40,114 nt of DNA from Helochares maculicollis (lineage: Eukaryota; Arthropoda; Insecta; Coleoptera; Hydrophilidae): NCBI GenBank assembly GCA_033557835.1, contig JAWQRO010000392.1, forward strand, positions 1-40,114, in the 5' to 3' direction. Position numbers and translations under genes: made by a program. Positions 1-10,200 of this stretch are shown piece after piece (the stretch's first letter is position 1; every line of letters begins with the position of its first letter). The notes under the pieces were generated by a model that worked only from the letters and a program-made list of their open reading frames with translations, was not told where the DNA came from and did not search any database.

Positions 1-1287
1 TATATACATATATATACCAAAAATAAAAATGCATATCTTTGTGTTTAACATGAAACAATATATTATGGAAATTGAACCTTAAAAATATAACAATAATATG
101 AGAGAGCAATTAGAAATAATATGGAGGGTTAAAATTCTTAATATCTGTATGTTTTTTTTCTATTTATGCTATTAGTTACTAAGATTACTTGCCTTTTAAC
201 ATTCTTTGTAAAATGAAGATGTATTTTATTACAAAAAATTAAAGATTTATTGACCTATGCTATAGTTTTTAACTTGCATCGTTAAAGTATACTGCTGAAA
301 TGAAATTATCTTTGAAGGATTAGGTATCAGTGTAAATGTTACACTGAATATAGAGTTTTACTGTTTAGTGAGTTATAATTTATAGTTATCTTCTTCAATA
401 TTGCAATGTAGAAATCGATAATGTTATAAACCCCAGCTCCAAATTCCCAAGATTGCATATTGACATTGTTACAATGTAGCCGTCATTTGACTGAAGGAAT
501 CTGTTTTGATTTGACCGCTAACAATATTTGAAGGTAAGGATTAAACGTTATGTTAGAAAATGGACATTTAAAATTTCAGAATCATTGCCTACATGATGAA
601 TCATTCAAATGTCAACGTGAGATATCACATTATTCACGCAACATAAAGACACGTTTGCCTCACTTACTTAGAGTGGAGATACCTTAAGGAATTGATGCAT
701 ATAAAAACTCAAAAACCTGAAGTGGCTCCCACTTATCGAATTTATGACTTGCTTGCAAATAAATATTTAAGCATTTTCATTCCGTAATACATTTTCACTA
801 CATGAGTGATGTAAGTATTAATGTATTCTGACTACCTTACAATATAAACAATTTTAAATTCTAAAGTGCAAGAGATTAACTATTTTTGAGCTATGCAAGT
901 ATGCCCCCAGTTATTTTTTCTGATATTCCTAAAATTATTTGCACAAAATTTTTGCAATTTTTAACATTTAAGCAATAGTAACATACCTATCCCCAGACCT
1001 TCCAAATATACAAATTTCAATATTAGAAATTCACACTTTTGGTACTCTGATCATATCACACTTTTGTATTTACTAATGGCTATCAAGGTGCGACAAAATG
1101 TTAAGTCGATAGTTCTCTTTTAACAACTAGTGTACTTAAGAATAGTAAGTTAAACGATATGTCCTACATATGATTTTGCTCTAATCGCTAGGATGTTTAT
1201 ATATATACAATTATTTTATTTGTTTGATGTTAATTTTATGATTTAAATGCTATTTTGTAGCTATAGATGTTTATTTAGCTGTTAATC
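1..1287. other. intergenic, no gene seen
   Basis: AT-rich DNA with a short imperfect TA/CA tract at the very start of the window (about 1-17). There is no convincing open reading frame, splice-site pair or recognisable repeat. It may be flanking DNA of a gene outside the window. Confidence 0.5.
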
Positions 1288-1316
1288 TTAATTTATGTTA
1301 ATTGTTTGTAAACAAA
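1288..1316 (+). repeat. left arm of 29-bp perfect inverted repeat
   Basis: Begins TTAATTTATGTTAATTG and is the exact reverse complement of 1969-1997. The match stops on both sides, and I see no obvious target-site duplication outside the arms. Confidence 0.85.
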
Positions 1317-1968
1317 AAATTAATATAAAACAAATAAAATACGTTATAAAAATAAAATAATTAAATATAAACCATGATGGAAATGAAAAACAACACAAAC
1401 CCAAGAAAACAAATACGAACAAAGTATGGACAAGAGCTAATAACCATAATAAACGAAAGCAACAACACCAAAAGGAAGTTAACGAAGGCAATCAATAGAA
1501 GAAAAACTAACGTGCAAGAACAAAAACATCCCCAATTGTAGCAAATTTTTAAAAAACAAATATCCAGAAATCAACGGAGACCACCGATTCATGAAAATCA
1601 GAGACACCTTCTACACCAAATTAATCAAACTAACAATATCAATCACAATTAGCAAGATATCAAGACTACAAACCATTTTAAACAAACAAAACAACGTACT
1701 TAAGGACAGACTAACTGAAGACTGGTATAAAACACATATTGAATTACAAATTAACATCTACAACAAAACCTTCCAACAAGTAAAGAGAAATCAGTGCAAG
1801 AAACTGAAAAACCTAACAAGAAAACAACATCCAGATCATAAAACAAACCCAAACTGGATAGCCAACTGCACAAAAACAAGTATACCAGAAAATATCTTAT
1901 ATTGCTTAAGCTTAGGACCAAAATTTAATTTTCCAACAAACAACATCCAACCAAATACAAATAAAATG

Positions 1969-1997
1969 TTTGTTTACAAACAATTAACATAAATTAA
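1969..1997 (-). repeat. right arm of 29-bp perfect inverted repeat
   Basis: Exact reverse complement of 1288-1316. The arm includes the last codons and stop of the Penelope-like frame and is followed after 5 bases by the (TA)n tract at 2003. Confidence 0.85.
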
Positions 1998-1999
1998 AT

Positions 2000-2002
<3 letters not shown>

Positions 2003-2045
<43 letters not shown>
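2003..2045. repeat. (TA)n microsatellite, 43 bp
   Basis: Uninterrupted AT dinucleotide run directly downstream of the inverted-repeat element. Confidence 0.95.
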
Positions 2046-2049
<4 letters not shown>

Positions 2050-2368
2050 CTTTGTATAGTAAAAAGGGACTGAAAAAATGTAGTTATATTATCTTGTCTT
2101 CATCAAGCATATTCTCTGCTACATGACAATAAGTGAAGGCCTCATGCATTTATTGTATAAAAACATATCTTTTTATCACGGGGATAAATGTAAATATCAT
2201 TTTTGAAATGCCAGATAAAAATTGGCCAAGGCTTTGGCATCAAATAGTTCAATTATATGGGAACATTTTTTCAATTAGTAGAAAATAATCTTATACCTAA
2301 ATACTAAATGTAATTTGCTTAAGGACCAGCGGATAAACACAAAATGAATAGTAAAAACGGAACAAATA
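2046..2368. other. intergenic spacer, nothing recognised
   Basis: AT-rich sequence between the microsatellite and the 3' end of mRpS28. No open frame or repeat is evident. Confidence 0.5.
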
Positions 2369-2374
2369 TTTATT
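2369..2374 (-). terminator. polyadenylation signal of mRpS28
   Basis: AATAAA on the minus strand, about 23 nt beyond the mRpS28 stop codon (2397-2399). Confidence 0.6.
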
Positions 2375-2396
2375 GACTAAAATTAATTGTTACAAA

Positions 2397-2948
2397 CTAC
2401 GTGTTGACACTTTGCGATTTTTCTTGGACTAAGCCCAGTAAAACAGCATCTGCTTCTAGCAATGTCAAATCCTTATCATATCCTAAGAACTTTGATGATA
2501 ATTCCAAATCTTTTATAAGTAACCTAACTTTAGTTCCTCTGATATACGCACTAAAAAAGTTGTGAGAAGTAAATTGAGTAGTTAGTTTTGTAATAACATC
2601 TTACCTGGGATTCTTCTTGGGTCTTGGACACACGCAGTGAAATTTCCATCCGAAATCTATATACAGGTCATCTTCTACTGTATGAAAAATTCGACCGGTG
2701 ACAATTTTTCCTTCAGGATCACCTAGGTCGATAAATTTTGAATGTCTTAGTAATGCTGCAAAAGTTTTTGGTTCTTCCACAGGATCTTTTCCAATATTTT
2801 CAAATTTTTTAAATGCTTTGGCATAACCTCCTAGATTTGAGTCTGTATTTGGTTTTTCTATGTTAGATGAGCATAATCTGTTCAACAATAATTCAGATGT
2901 CGGTCTATTCCTGTTTAATAAAATACACGATCGTTTTAATGATTGCAT
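2397..2948 (-). CDS. mitochondrial small ribosomal subunit protein mRpS28 (bS1m)
   Basis: Structural protein of the mitochondrial ribosomal small subunit, acting in the matrix. There are two coding exons: 2948-2605 (114 codons plus AG) and 2550-2397. The donor CCCAG|GTAAGA and acceptor TTTTTTAG|TGCG join in phase 2 to give 165 aa. Residues 1-28 are rich in Arg, Lys, Ser and Leu with no acid, as in a mitochondrial targeting peptide. The family core follows: TFAALLRHSKF (62-72), GRIFHTVEDDLYIDFGWKFHCVC (85-107), then RGTKVRLLIKDLELSSKFLG and LLEADAVLLGL near the end. These match the S1-like fold of MRPS28 in spacing and sequence, and the junction SAYIRGT restores the family alignment. The ATG at 2948 gives the expected length. 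The gene is head-to-head with the membrane protein gene at 3439. Confidence 0.95.
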
Positions 2949-3438
2949 GTTTGTCTTAATTACTTTCTTCGCAGTTTTATAATAAAACGTGACTATTTAT
3001 AAAAATTGACAACTGCACTAAGAGCGAGGAGGTCTATTGCCAACGATCCTGATTGGTGAATTCACTTTTGCATGATCGCTATTGGTTCCGATCCATAGAT
3101 GACATAAAGACCGAGGTTAAATGTGGTCTATAAGTAACTAGCTTCACGCTTCTTATAATTCTTATTTTTACCGAAGTACATTTTATAATATCGTTGCCGG
3201 TGACATTCCTAGAAATAAAATAACTTACATTTCTATATATCTAAGCAATATTTATTTTATGAGCTATCAGGACTACTGTGACTAAAATAGTTTTGAATGT
3301 GACAGATGGAAATCTATGGTTGACGGGTGAAAGTCCATCCTATTCTATCTAAGTTCACACATGTCTAAACACTAAGGGGTACCGGAAAAAATAAATTTCA
3401 CGTGTTTTAATCCAAAAGCAGTCAAATTAATCTCAAAA
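2949..3438. promoter_or_regulatory. probable bidirectional promoter between mRpS28 and the 3439 gene
   Basis: The two start codons are 490 bp apart on opposite strands. The interval is less AT-rich than its surroundings and contains two ATTGG (inverted CCAAT) boxes at 3052-3056 and 3081-3085. There is no clear TATA box for either gene, as is common for housekeeping mitochondrial genes. The layout supports a shared promoter, but the exact elements are inferred. Confidence 0.45.
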
Positions 3439-4712
3439 ATGGCAACAGCAGCAGGAGCCAGGGAAACACTCTGCGGGAAATTTGGTTTGAAACCTTTGAA
3501 TTGTAAAAATGTGTTATTTTACTATGCCCCTGTCCAAGGGGTTTTGAGCTATACAGCTCTCTCCATTAATGTTATGAACCCCTCATTAATACTAAGGTAA
3601 GATTTTTCTGGCATTAATCTATCATGCCGAAAATCCTTCATCCAGTACTAATAACTAATATAAAATTTAATTTCGCAGGGTGTTCCCAAAACGAGATGTC
3701 ACCAACGTACTTCTTGTGAATACATTGCTTGGAACAGGCTTATATCTTTACAGTAGGCCACATATGCAAGCGGCTTCTAAAGAACGACGTATTTTGTACA
3801 GGTTTGTAAATATATTGGATGTTGAGGTTATGTTATGTTATATTATGCAATAAGAAATACTTGAGATTTTTTGTCAAATTCATTTCTATTCATTGATTTA
3901 ACTTGATTTGAAATTTAAAATTGACTTGCATAAACTTTTGACAATTAGACATTGATATTTCCTTTATTTTACATAAAGGAAGTCACTGAATTAAACATAG
4001 TTTTAGACGGAAACTTAGTTAAGTCAATTAAACATGCTCTTTAATAAAACCTGATGCTTTCCCTTTGATTTTGGTATCAACATTGTCAAAAAATAAAACA
4101 TCTAATTTTTTGCCTATGATTAATAATGAAAAAATAAATAACAGCTGGCTACAAAATTTTATATAACAATAATAAATAATACGTTTTTATCTTATTATCT
4201 TTAAATGTAAATCTTTATTGCTTTTATTAAAAACGCACATGTTTAGTAACCACTCCTTTTAAGGATCCTATTGTTAAAGTTACCAATTATGATTTGAACA
4301 GTACTAAGAAACAATCAGGTTAAAATAAATTCATCAATAATTTTGTTAGTAAATATGTAATTTTGTTAAATTTTTTTCATTTAAAGAATATTAAAGAAGA
4401 TAATGATAAAAAACATGGAAAAGTAATTCTAGTACAATTATTACTAAATTGTCAGTTTCTGCACAGCGTACGTTATAAATAAACTAATAAAAGCAATAAG
4501 TTCATAAAAAATATTAAAAAAAAATTTTTCGTTCTAGTGCGTTTGGAGCAGCTTGTTTCTCACTTGGATCTGTACTTACTTGGGCCATTTTAAGAAGTAT
4601 AGTACCCCAAAACATCGCACTTTGTACCTTATGTGGCATTGGAACAGGCTTCGCAATGATCAAAATAGGATGCAGCTACACAGAACATGTTGACTCACTT
4701 GTAAAATCATAA
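3439..4712 (+). CDS. small multi-pass membrane protein, family not recognised (paralogue 1)
   Basis: Three exons, 3439-3596, 3679-3801 and 4538-4712, give 151 aa. Both introns are phase 2 (AAG|GTAAGA with TTTCGCAG|G, and ACAG|GTTTGT with TTCTAG|TGCG). The ATG lies in AAAATGGC, a good initiation context. The protein has about four hydrophobic stretches (near residues 25-45, 60-77, 92-112 and 118-138), a YLYSRP motif at 75-80 in a basic loop, and no obvious signal peptide or catalytic motif. It aligns with the neighbouring gene at 5508 without gaps from NPS (residue 47) to the second intron serine (94), so they are tandem duplicates. An AATAAA follows at 4756. I do not know its function. The shared promoter with mRpS28 hints at a mitochondrial or housekeeping role, but that is inference. 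Confidence 0.85.
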
Positions 4713-4755
4713 ATTGTTACTACACTAACGATTGTGTATTTAAGTCTGTACTTCT

Positions 4756-4761
4756 AATAAA
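4756..4761 (+). terminator. polyadenylation signal of the 3439 gene
   Basis: AATAAA 44 nt after the stop codon at 4710-4712. Confidence 0.6.
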
Positions 4762-5507
4762 TTTAGTATATGTGATAATTTTGCTACATTATTATTTCCT
4801 TGCACACTACTGTTGAGAAATTATATACAGTATGTACATCCAATCGTCATGAGCCTGTTTCTTGAAGACTGCTATTTTATTTGCATTATAGCAGCAAAAT
4901 TCTCATGAATATGACACAATATAAATATTTAAGGTAACAAATGTTGATTTATTATCATGTTGAGACTTAATGTAAATTGTTAATGTGTTTATATGCTTAT
5001 ATTTCTCACCAATTTTTAAAATAAATATAGAATGCATATCTAAAGATTGTACTCGATTCATTAAAAACCATGACAATTCCCTAAATTCGCAAATATAGCA
5101 ATATTACATTCGTTAACGTAATTACCAATTTTATGAGTTGATCGGTCTACATTGGTCTACATACTGGATACATTCATCAAGACAATGCAATGTTCAATGT
5201 GTAAATCTAAAGGTTAGATTTGTGATACATGTCTGAACAAATTGACAGATTGCATTAAGCAATGTAAGGATTTTCATTAAACTGATCAGCATAAATGGAA
5301 GTTTGGAAAATATTAAATTTATACGACACAAATATGAGAAAGAAGCTTAACATCAATATAAATTTTTATTGTCAAAATGACATAAGCTATGTTTTATTCT
5401 AAAAAAGATTTGAGAACTGATTTTTAAGTTTTTTATTCATATAGCAAATAAATTTATTAATGGCATAATGTCTTTTATGATGTGATATTTTAACTTAAAC
5501 TGCTAAA
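4762..5507. other. intergenic, nothing recognised
   Basis: AT-rich spacer between the two paralogous membrane protein genes. It should hold the promoter of the second gene, but I see no distinctive element. Confidence 0.45.
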
Positions 5508-6235
5508 ATGGTTGATACAAATTTCTTATCGGAGGAAGAAATATACAATGAATTCAGAAAACATTTTATTGCTGTTGCAACAAATCAAAGCCAAATGGCT
5601 TATTTATTCATGTCAATTTATGCTGTAAATCCATATATTTGGCACAAATATATCTCTTACAAGCCTGGAGGTATTTTATTGGCAAACATGCTATATGGTA
5701 GTTCCGTTTTTTTGTACACTAGGCCATCCTTAGCTCCAATTTCACCATTCAACCGCTTTGTATTCAGGTAATATACTTTTTTACTTAGATAATTGACTTT
5801 AATTTATTCTTTAATTTTATAAAATTCATGTGGTTTTTGTTAGGCAATATTCAAGCCAACTATATGACAGTTCTTCAAAAGTTCGCATTGTTAGAGAACA
5901 GAAAAAGAAATTAGCCTAAGCTTGACAATTTCAATCGTCCACATCATTTTATTTTTGTAGAATTGTATAAAAATCAAAATTTAATAATGACTAATATGAA
6001 CATTTTTAGTGTAATGGGGTCCATGATGTTCAACTTTGCCACTTTACGAGTGTATGAATTTATCACGGAGAAAGTTAGTATTGACGAACGACCAATTCTT
6101 CTAACGTTACTTGGTTTCCTAGCTGGCAGAATAATGAGTATCCATTTTTATGCATTTATTTACCATATTGACTCGAGAAGTGTTGTTTTGCCCCATCCTC
6201 CAAGGAATCCAGCATTTGAACAAATGTATATATAA
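5508..6235 (+). CDS. small multi-pass membrane protein, family not recognised (paralogue 2)
   Basis: Two exons, 5508-5767 and 6010-6235, give 161 aa. The donor is TTCAG|GTAATA and the acceptor is CATTTTTAG|TGTA, in phase 2. The joined serine (residue 87) corresponds exactly to residue 94 of the upstream paralogue, and the conserved motif here is FLYTRP (68-73). The N-terminus is acidic and helical (LSEEEIYNEFRKHF), followed by about four membrane segments and a proline-rich tail (PHPPRNP). It lacks the first intron of its neighbour, so an intron was gained or lost after duplication. The ATG at 5508 is the first in frame and gives a length close to the paralogue. AATAAA follows at 6243. A short alternative last exon is possible at 5844-5919. 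Function is unknown, and the gene call rests on the paralogy and splice-site conservation. Confidence 0.85.
5844..5919 (+). other. possible alternative terminal exon of the 5508 gene
   Basis: The sequence TTTTTGTTAG|G at 5834-5844 is a good acceptor. From it the donor at 5767 would continue in frame for 24 codons (QYSSQLYDSSS, then a basic end KKKLA) to TAA at 5917. This would give a 111-aa protein without the last two membrane segments. No polyadenylation signal is seen close by, so it may be chance. Confidence 0.25.
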
Positions 6236-6242
6236 AATTAGA

Positions 6243-6248
6243 AATAAA
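6243..6248 (+). terminator. polyadenylation signal of the 5508 gene
   Basis: AATAAA only 8 nt after the stop codon. Cleavage would follow near 6260-6280. Confidence 0.55.
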
Positions 6249-7136
6249 CGGGTATAAATTGAATGTATAAATTGTTTTTATTCTCATCCATTGTTAAAGA
6301 TCTCTTTGTTAACAAAATTATAATATATTACAAAAATATAATTCTAAGACTTATCCCTATCATCGCAATAAAAAAAGTTTAGGTCTATAGTTAACAATAT
6401 AAAATAAAGTAAATCACTCTTAAAAATTAGAGGAAATCAATTTTATCACAATATACGCTTCATTTGTTTCTAAATTCTTTTTGTACACGATTTTTTTGCA
6501 TAATTAATGATATTGTTGAAACTAGGCTTAATTATTCGCTACATTGATATATTTAATGTATGGTGTGTTGTGTTAAAATGTGTTTTAAATGGCACATGCA
6601 ACTTCAAATTGGAATGAACTTCTTCTAAGTTCGTTAAAATTATTTTAATACTGTTTTATGAGCAACGCGCGCTTCAAAACATATTTTGTAATGTAGGAGA
6701 TAATTTTATGCATCAAAATAACTTACAGCGGTGTGTTTAATTCTTTATCACATTTATAACATATGCATAAAAATGCATTTTTATTTGTTAAAAAATAATT
6801 AGAAGTTTCTCATGTGCTAAGCTCTAAAAAATATGTCAATATTTGCCAATCAGTTATATATTATAATGTTTAGAATGTTAAGGCCTGCAAAAATATTGTG
6901 CATTAAGAAAATATTATATCAATTATTTACAAAGCAGATTAAATAAGCCAACTAGTTCAAATAACCAAGACTAGATTGTTAACACGTAAATAGAGGAAGA
7001 GAAACCCGAATGGTTCGGGACCGCTTTTATCTAGTTAATGTTGGCTCTTTTAGAACTTTTAGAAGAATTGCAGACCTTTACTGAAAATTTTTCCGTGTTG
7101 ACTGTAATATGATGAAAGTAAAAATAAATATTTCTA
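6249..7136. other. convergent intergenic spacer
   Basis: AT-rich DNA between the converging 3' ends of the 5508 gene (plus) and ZIP-A (minus). The only local structure I note is a 6-bp perfect stem with a 3-base loop at 7005-7019. Confidence 0.45.
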
Positions 7137-7142
7137 TTTATT
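7137..7142 (-). terminator. polyadenylation signal of ZIP-A
   Basis: Minus-strand AATAAA about 32 nt beyond the ZIP-A stop codon (7174-7176). Confidence 0.5.
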
Positions 7143-7173
7143 GTTTAAATCAGCTATCTAAAATTGGTTTCTT

Positions 7174-7265
7174 CTAGTGGAATTTCTGTGCATGTGCATG
7201 CACATGCTCATGGGCAGCTTCGGCATGATCGTGACCGCCACCTCCGTGGCTGTGTTCGTGACCAG
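7174..7265 (-). CDS. ZIP-A coding exon 3: histidine-rich C-terminal tail
   Basis: A 92-nt terminal exon, starting after the acceptor TTTTTCAG, encodes GHEHSHGGGGHDHAEAAHEH, then VHAHAQKFH and a stop. Ten of its 29 residues are His. In ZIP proteins the C-terminus lies on the extracytosolic side, so this tail may capture zinc before uptake; that role is inferred. It is 8.0 kb from the preceding exon and is easily missed by gene finders. Confidence 0.85.
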
Positions 7266-10200
7266 CTGAAAAATAAAGAATATTATAAATAAAAGTGGAA
7301 CAATCAATTAAAATGCGTTGCAAAAATTGTAAATGTTTAATGTGTAATTCACTTAAAATAGAAAACGAACAGTTTTAGATAGTTTCTTGCAGTTGTTTAC
7401 TCTTAGATATTGAATGTGACTATGAACATAACAATAATTGTTTATTATTGTAGTTGTTTTGATAATAAAAAGGTTAAAATGGTCGATAAAAAGCATAGAG
7501 CATAAAACAATATAGATTTCGAAGTCCTTGGCATAATGAAGATGTGCATGTGCACTCACAAACAACTTAGCTCGGTAGAAAGTTGACTAATGAGTCGACA
7601 GTAGTTGAGCAAAAGTTGTGCTTCTGTGTGAAGGCCGTTTGCGGTCATTGGAAGTTTGAAGCACTCAATTACTAGATGGAGTTATGCAACGAGTTAAAGC
7701 AACCATGAAACAAAAGAGGTATATCATAAAAAACTTGTTGACAAATCCTTAATATATAAGCAACAAAATGTAAGGAAATCTTCACCAAGTGATGCCAACT
7801 CACTACAAAACTAATATCGCTCAACAGCACGTATAATAAACGTATAATAAAGGCCAACTTCCGTATATTGTTTTTTTAATTAAGAAATCAAAATATTAAT
7901 AGACAATGGCTCACCATAAGTTTTCATTAATCTAGAATTAGCGGAAAATTAAAGAAGTACAACTACCTTGCAACCAAAAATACTCACAATTTGAAGAAGC
8001 GAAATAGCAATTATTAACATGAAAAGCAAAAATAAACACAAAGTAAGAACTAAAGTGAAACGTAAAATACCAATTGAAGATAATGTAGAAAATATCAATG
8101 AAGAAAAGAGACCGAAAAGAGCAATTGCAAATAAAATTGACAAAAACAAAAAAGTTTTTACTGTAAATAACGAATATAAAATATCGAAAGTGGAAGAAAA
8201 CAATACAAATTACGAACCTAACAAAAGATGTTATTCCCGAATCAAAGAAAATATATGATGGTGGTACAAAAACTAAAAGCAAAAATATTGGTATCCCTAA
8301 AACTAAGAACGAAGCTAAGTGTGTGAAAATGAAGAAAAAAGAACAAAAGAAATTATTTTAAACAGTTATAAGCAAGAAGTAAAGTAAAGACTATTTACTG
8401 TCCAAAGTAAATGTGGATAAAGAGAATTTTTAAAAATGTAATCCGGGTACTAGAATTATACTCAAGCTACATTAGATTATATCATTTTAAATTTGAACAT
8501 TGATGTACCATATACACCATTTGTAAGAGCTGTAAATAACTAAAGACCGAAAATAGGAAAAAATATGAAACAATAAAACCAGCGAACAAAAACATTAGGA
8601 GATCATTTAAAAAAATATCGCTGTCTGTGGAAATTTTGTAGTCCAATTGGCATCCAATTAGAAAAAATGTAAGCAAGTAAAAACAGAAGAGTTCTGAGCA
8701 GAGATTATGTCTAAGAAGTTTTTCGATTCGTTGCAGTGTCATTTCAAATTTTGAAGGGAGGACTTTTAGAGAAAAATAATATATTTTGTTTTATTAAAAA
8801 CGACAATTATTGTTTATTTTATTTTTTGTTGTATCGTAGAATCATGTATATAGGAGATAAATACAGAAGAGAAATATTTATACCTATTTAATACAGCTTA
8901 AAGTAATTAAATATTTAATTTAATCGCCTCAAGGGTTAACTCACAAGCCATCGGTGACCAAACGCATTAGAATGCCACATTTTAATTCCGCAATAATGTT
9001 TTAAAACATGGAAAATTTGCATTAGTCTATATAAGTCAACTCCTAAAGGGATTAAGAATGAAGCTAAATGGACCTGACTAATAAATAATGAAGAGCGTTG
9101 TTTAAGATAAAAATGGAATGAAAAAATTGTTGCAAAGCGGACATTAAATGACAAAAAATTGAAAAGGAAATGCCATGAGCTAAACAATAAAGCGAAAAAC
9201 AACGCTAATCGATTTGAGATTGGCATATTTTCGTAATATTTGCAAACTTAATGGTAGGTTCTTTGCTTGAATATTATCTAATCGCATTTTAAACGCATGT
9301 CTGCGTCCTGGAAATTGTAAGGATGTTGTTTTTGGTTAAAATTTCAAGCGGAGGCGATAGGCTTTGTTACTCTACAATTTTTTTGCAAGCATGCTTATGG
9401 AATTATCGTTTTTACAAAAATGTGCACATGAATTACCAAAGTAGTTCAATTTTGATTAAGTAATAGATAATTCGTTAAATCAAGTCTATATTGTTCAAAA
9501 ATATACATTTTCTTACATTTACATTCCGAGATACATTGCTAGCGTTTTAAAAAATATTCTATTTGGCAACCATATTGTTTAATACGTGGAAAATATTAAA
9601 GCAAATCATTAAGTAAACGGATAATCTGACTATAAAAAGAATGATTCCTATTATTGATTCACAATCTAATTTTAAACGGATGGATCGCATTGAATGTTCT
9701 GTCACTGCGCCAAATTGTTCCAGAAAGATGTGTGTGCCATTTTAAACCGACTAAGTGATTCAAAGTTGCGCAATTTCCACTGAAGCTGCAATATGCAGTT
9801 GAAACGGGCATTCCCCGCAATAAATTTACAGTTTAAAACCAATTTTTTAAGTAATAGACGATGCCTTGCAATGGTCAGCAATTTGCATATTTAGGTGTGT
9901 AACACGTTTCAATTGATGAACTCTGCATAATTTGCTAACACGACTTACAAGAAATAGAAAACAGCTACTTGCGCAATTCTTAATATTACCAATAGAAGAG
10001 TTCATAGTCAACAAACCAACATAATTAATAATATTATAGGCAAGAAAGTGATCAAACTTCTTTTACTGCTGGTTTGCTAGTATAGCCGATACGGAAAGAG
10101 AATGTATATTTTTTCCGTTTCATTTACAAATGATCAAGGGCAGCGACCGCCAAGATCTGGTTTTAATATAGAAGAAAAATTAGATATTAACTTTCAAAAA

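Larger units (their letters stand above)
1288..1997 (+). mobile_element. Penelope-like retroelement fragment bounded by inverted repeats
   Basis: An open frame from about 1591 to 1992 (133 codons) continues upstream in the same frame, without an ATG, to roughly 1480. It reads as the region before the reverse transcriptase of Penelope-like elements: a basic helical stretch, then the block WIANCTKTSIPENILY and LSLGPKFNFP, which resembles the conserved 'LSLGxKF' segment just N-terminal to the RT core in that group. No RT catalytic motif follows, so this is a fragment. The segment is enclosed by a perfect 29-bp inverted repeat (1288-1316 and 1969-1997), and its right end is 5 bp from a (TA)n tract. 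A diverged relative lies at about 26.1-26.5 kb. The Penelope assignment rests on motif resemblance only. The inverted repeats and the open frame are directly visible. Confidence 0.5.

Noticed and set aside
7005..7019. 6-bp hairpin CCCGAA-TGG-TTCGGG
   Set aside because: Too short to be meaningful in a eukaryotic intergenic region.
7938..8282. Minus-strand hydrophobic frames with many Phe and Ile residues
   Set aside because: They are the antisense of A-rich, lysine-rich sequence. Phe and Ile runs arise from the T-rich complement.
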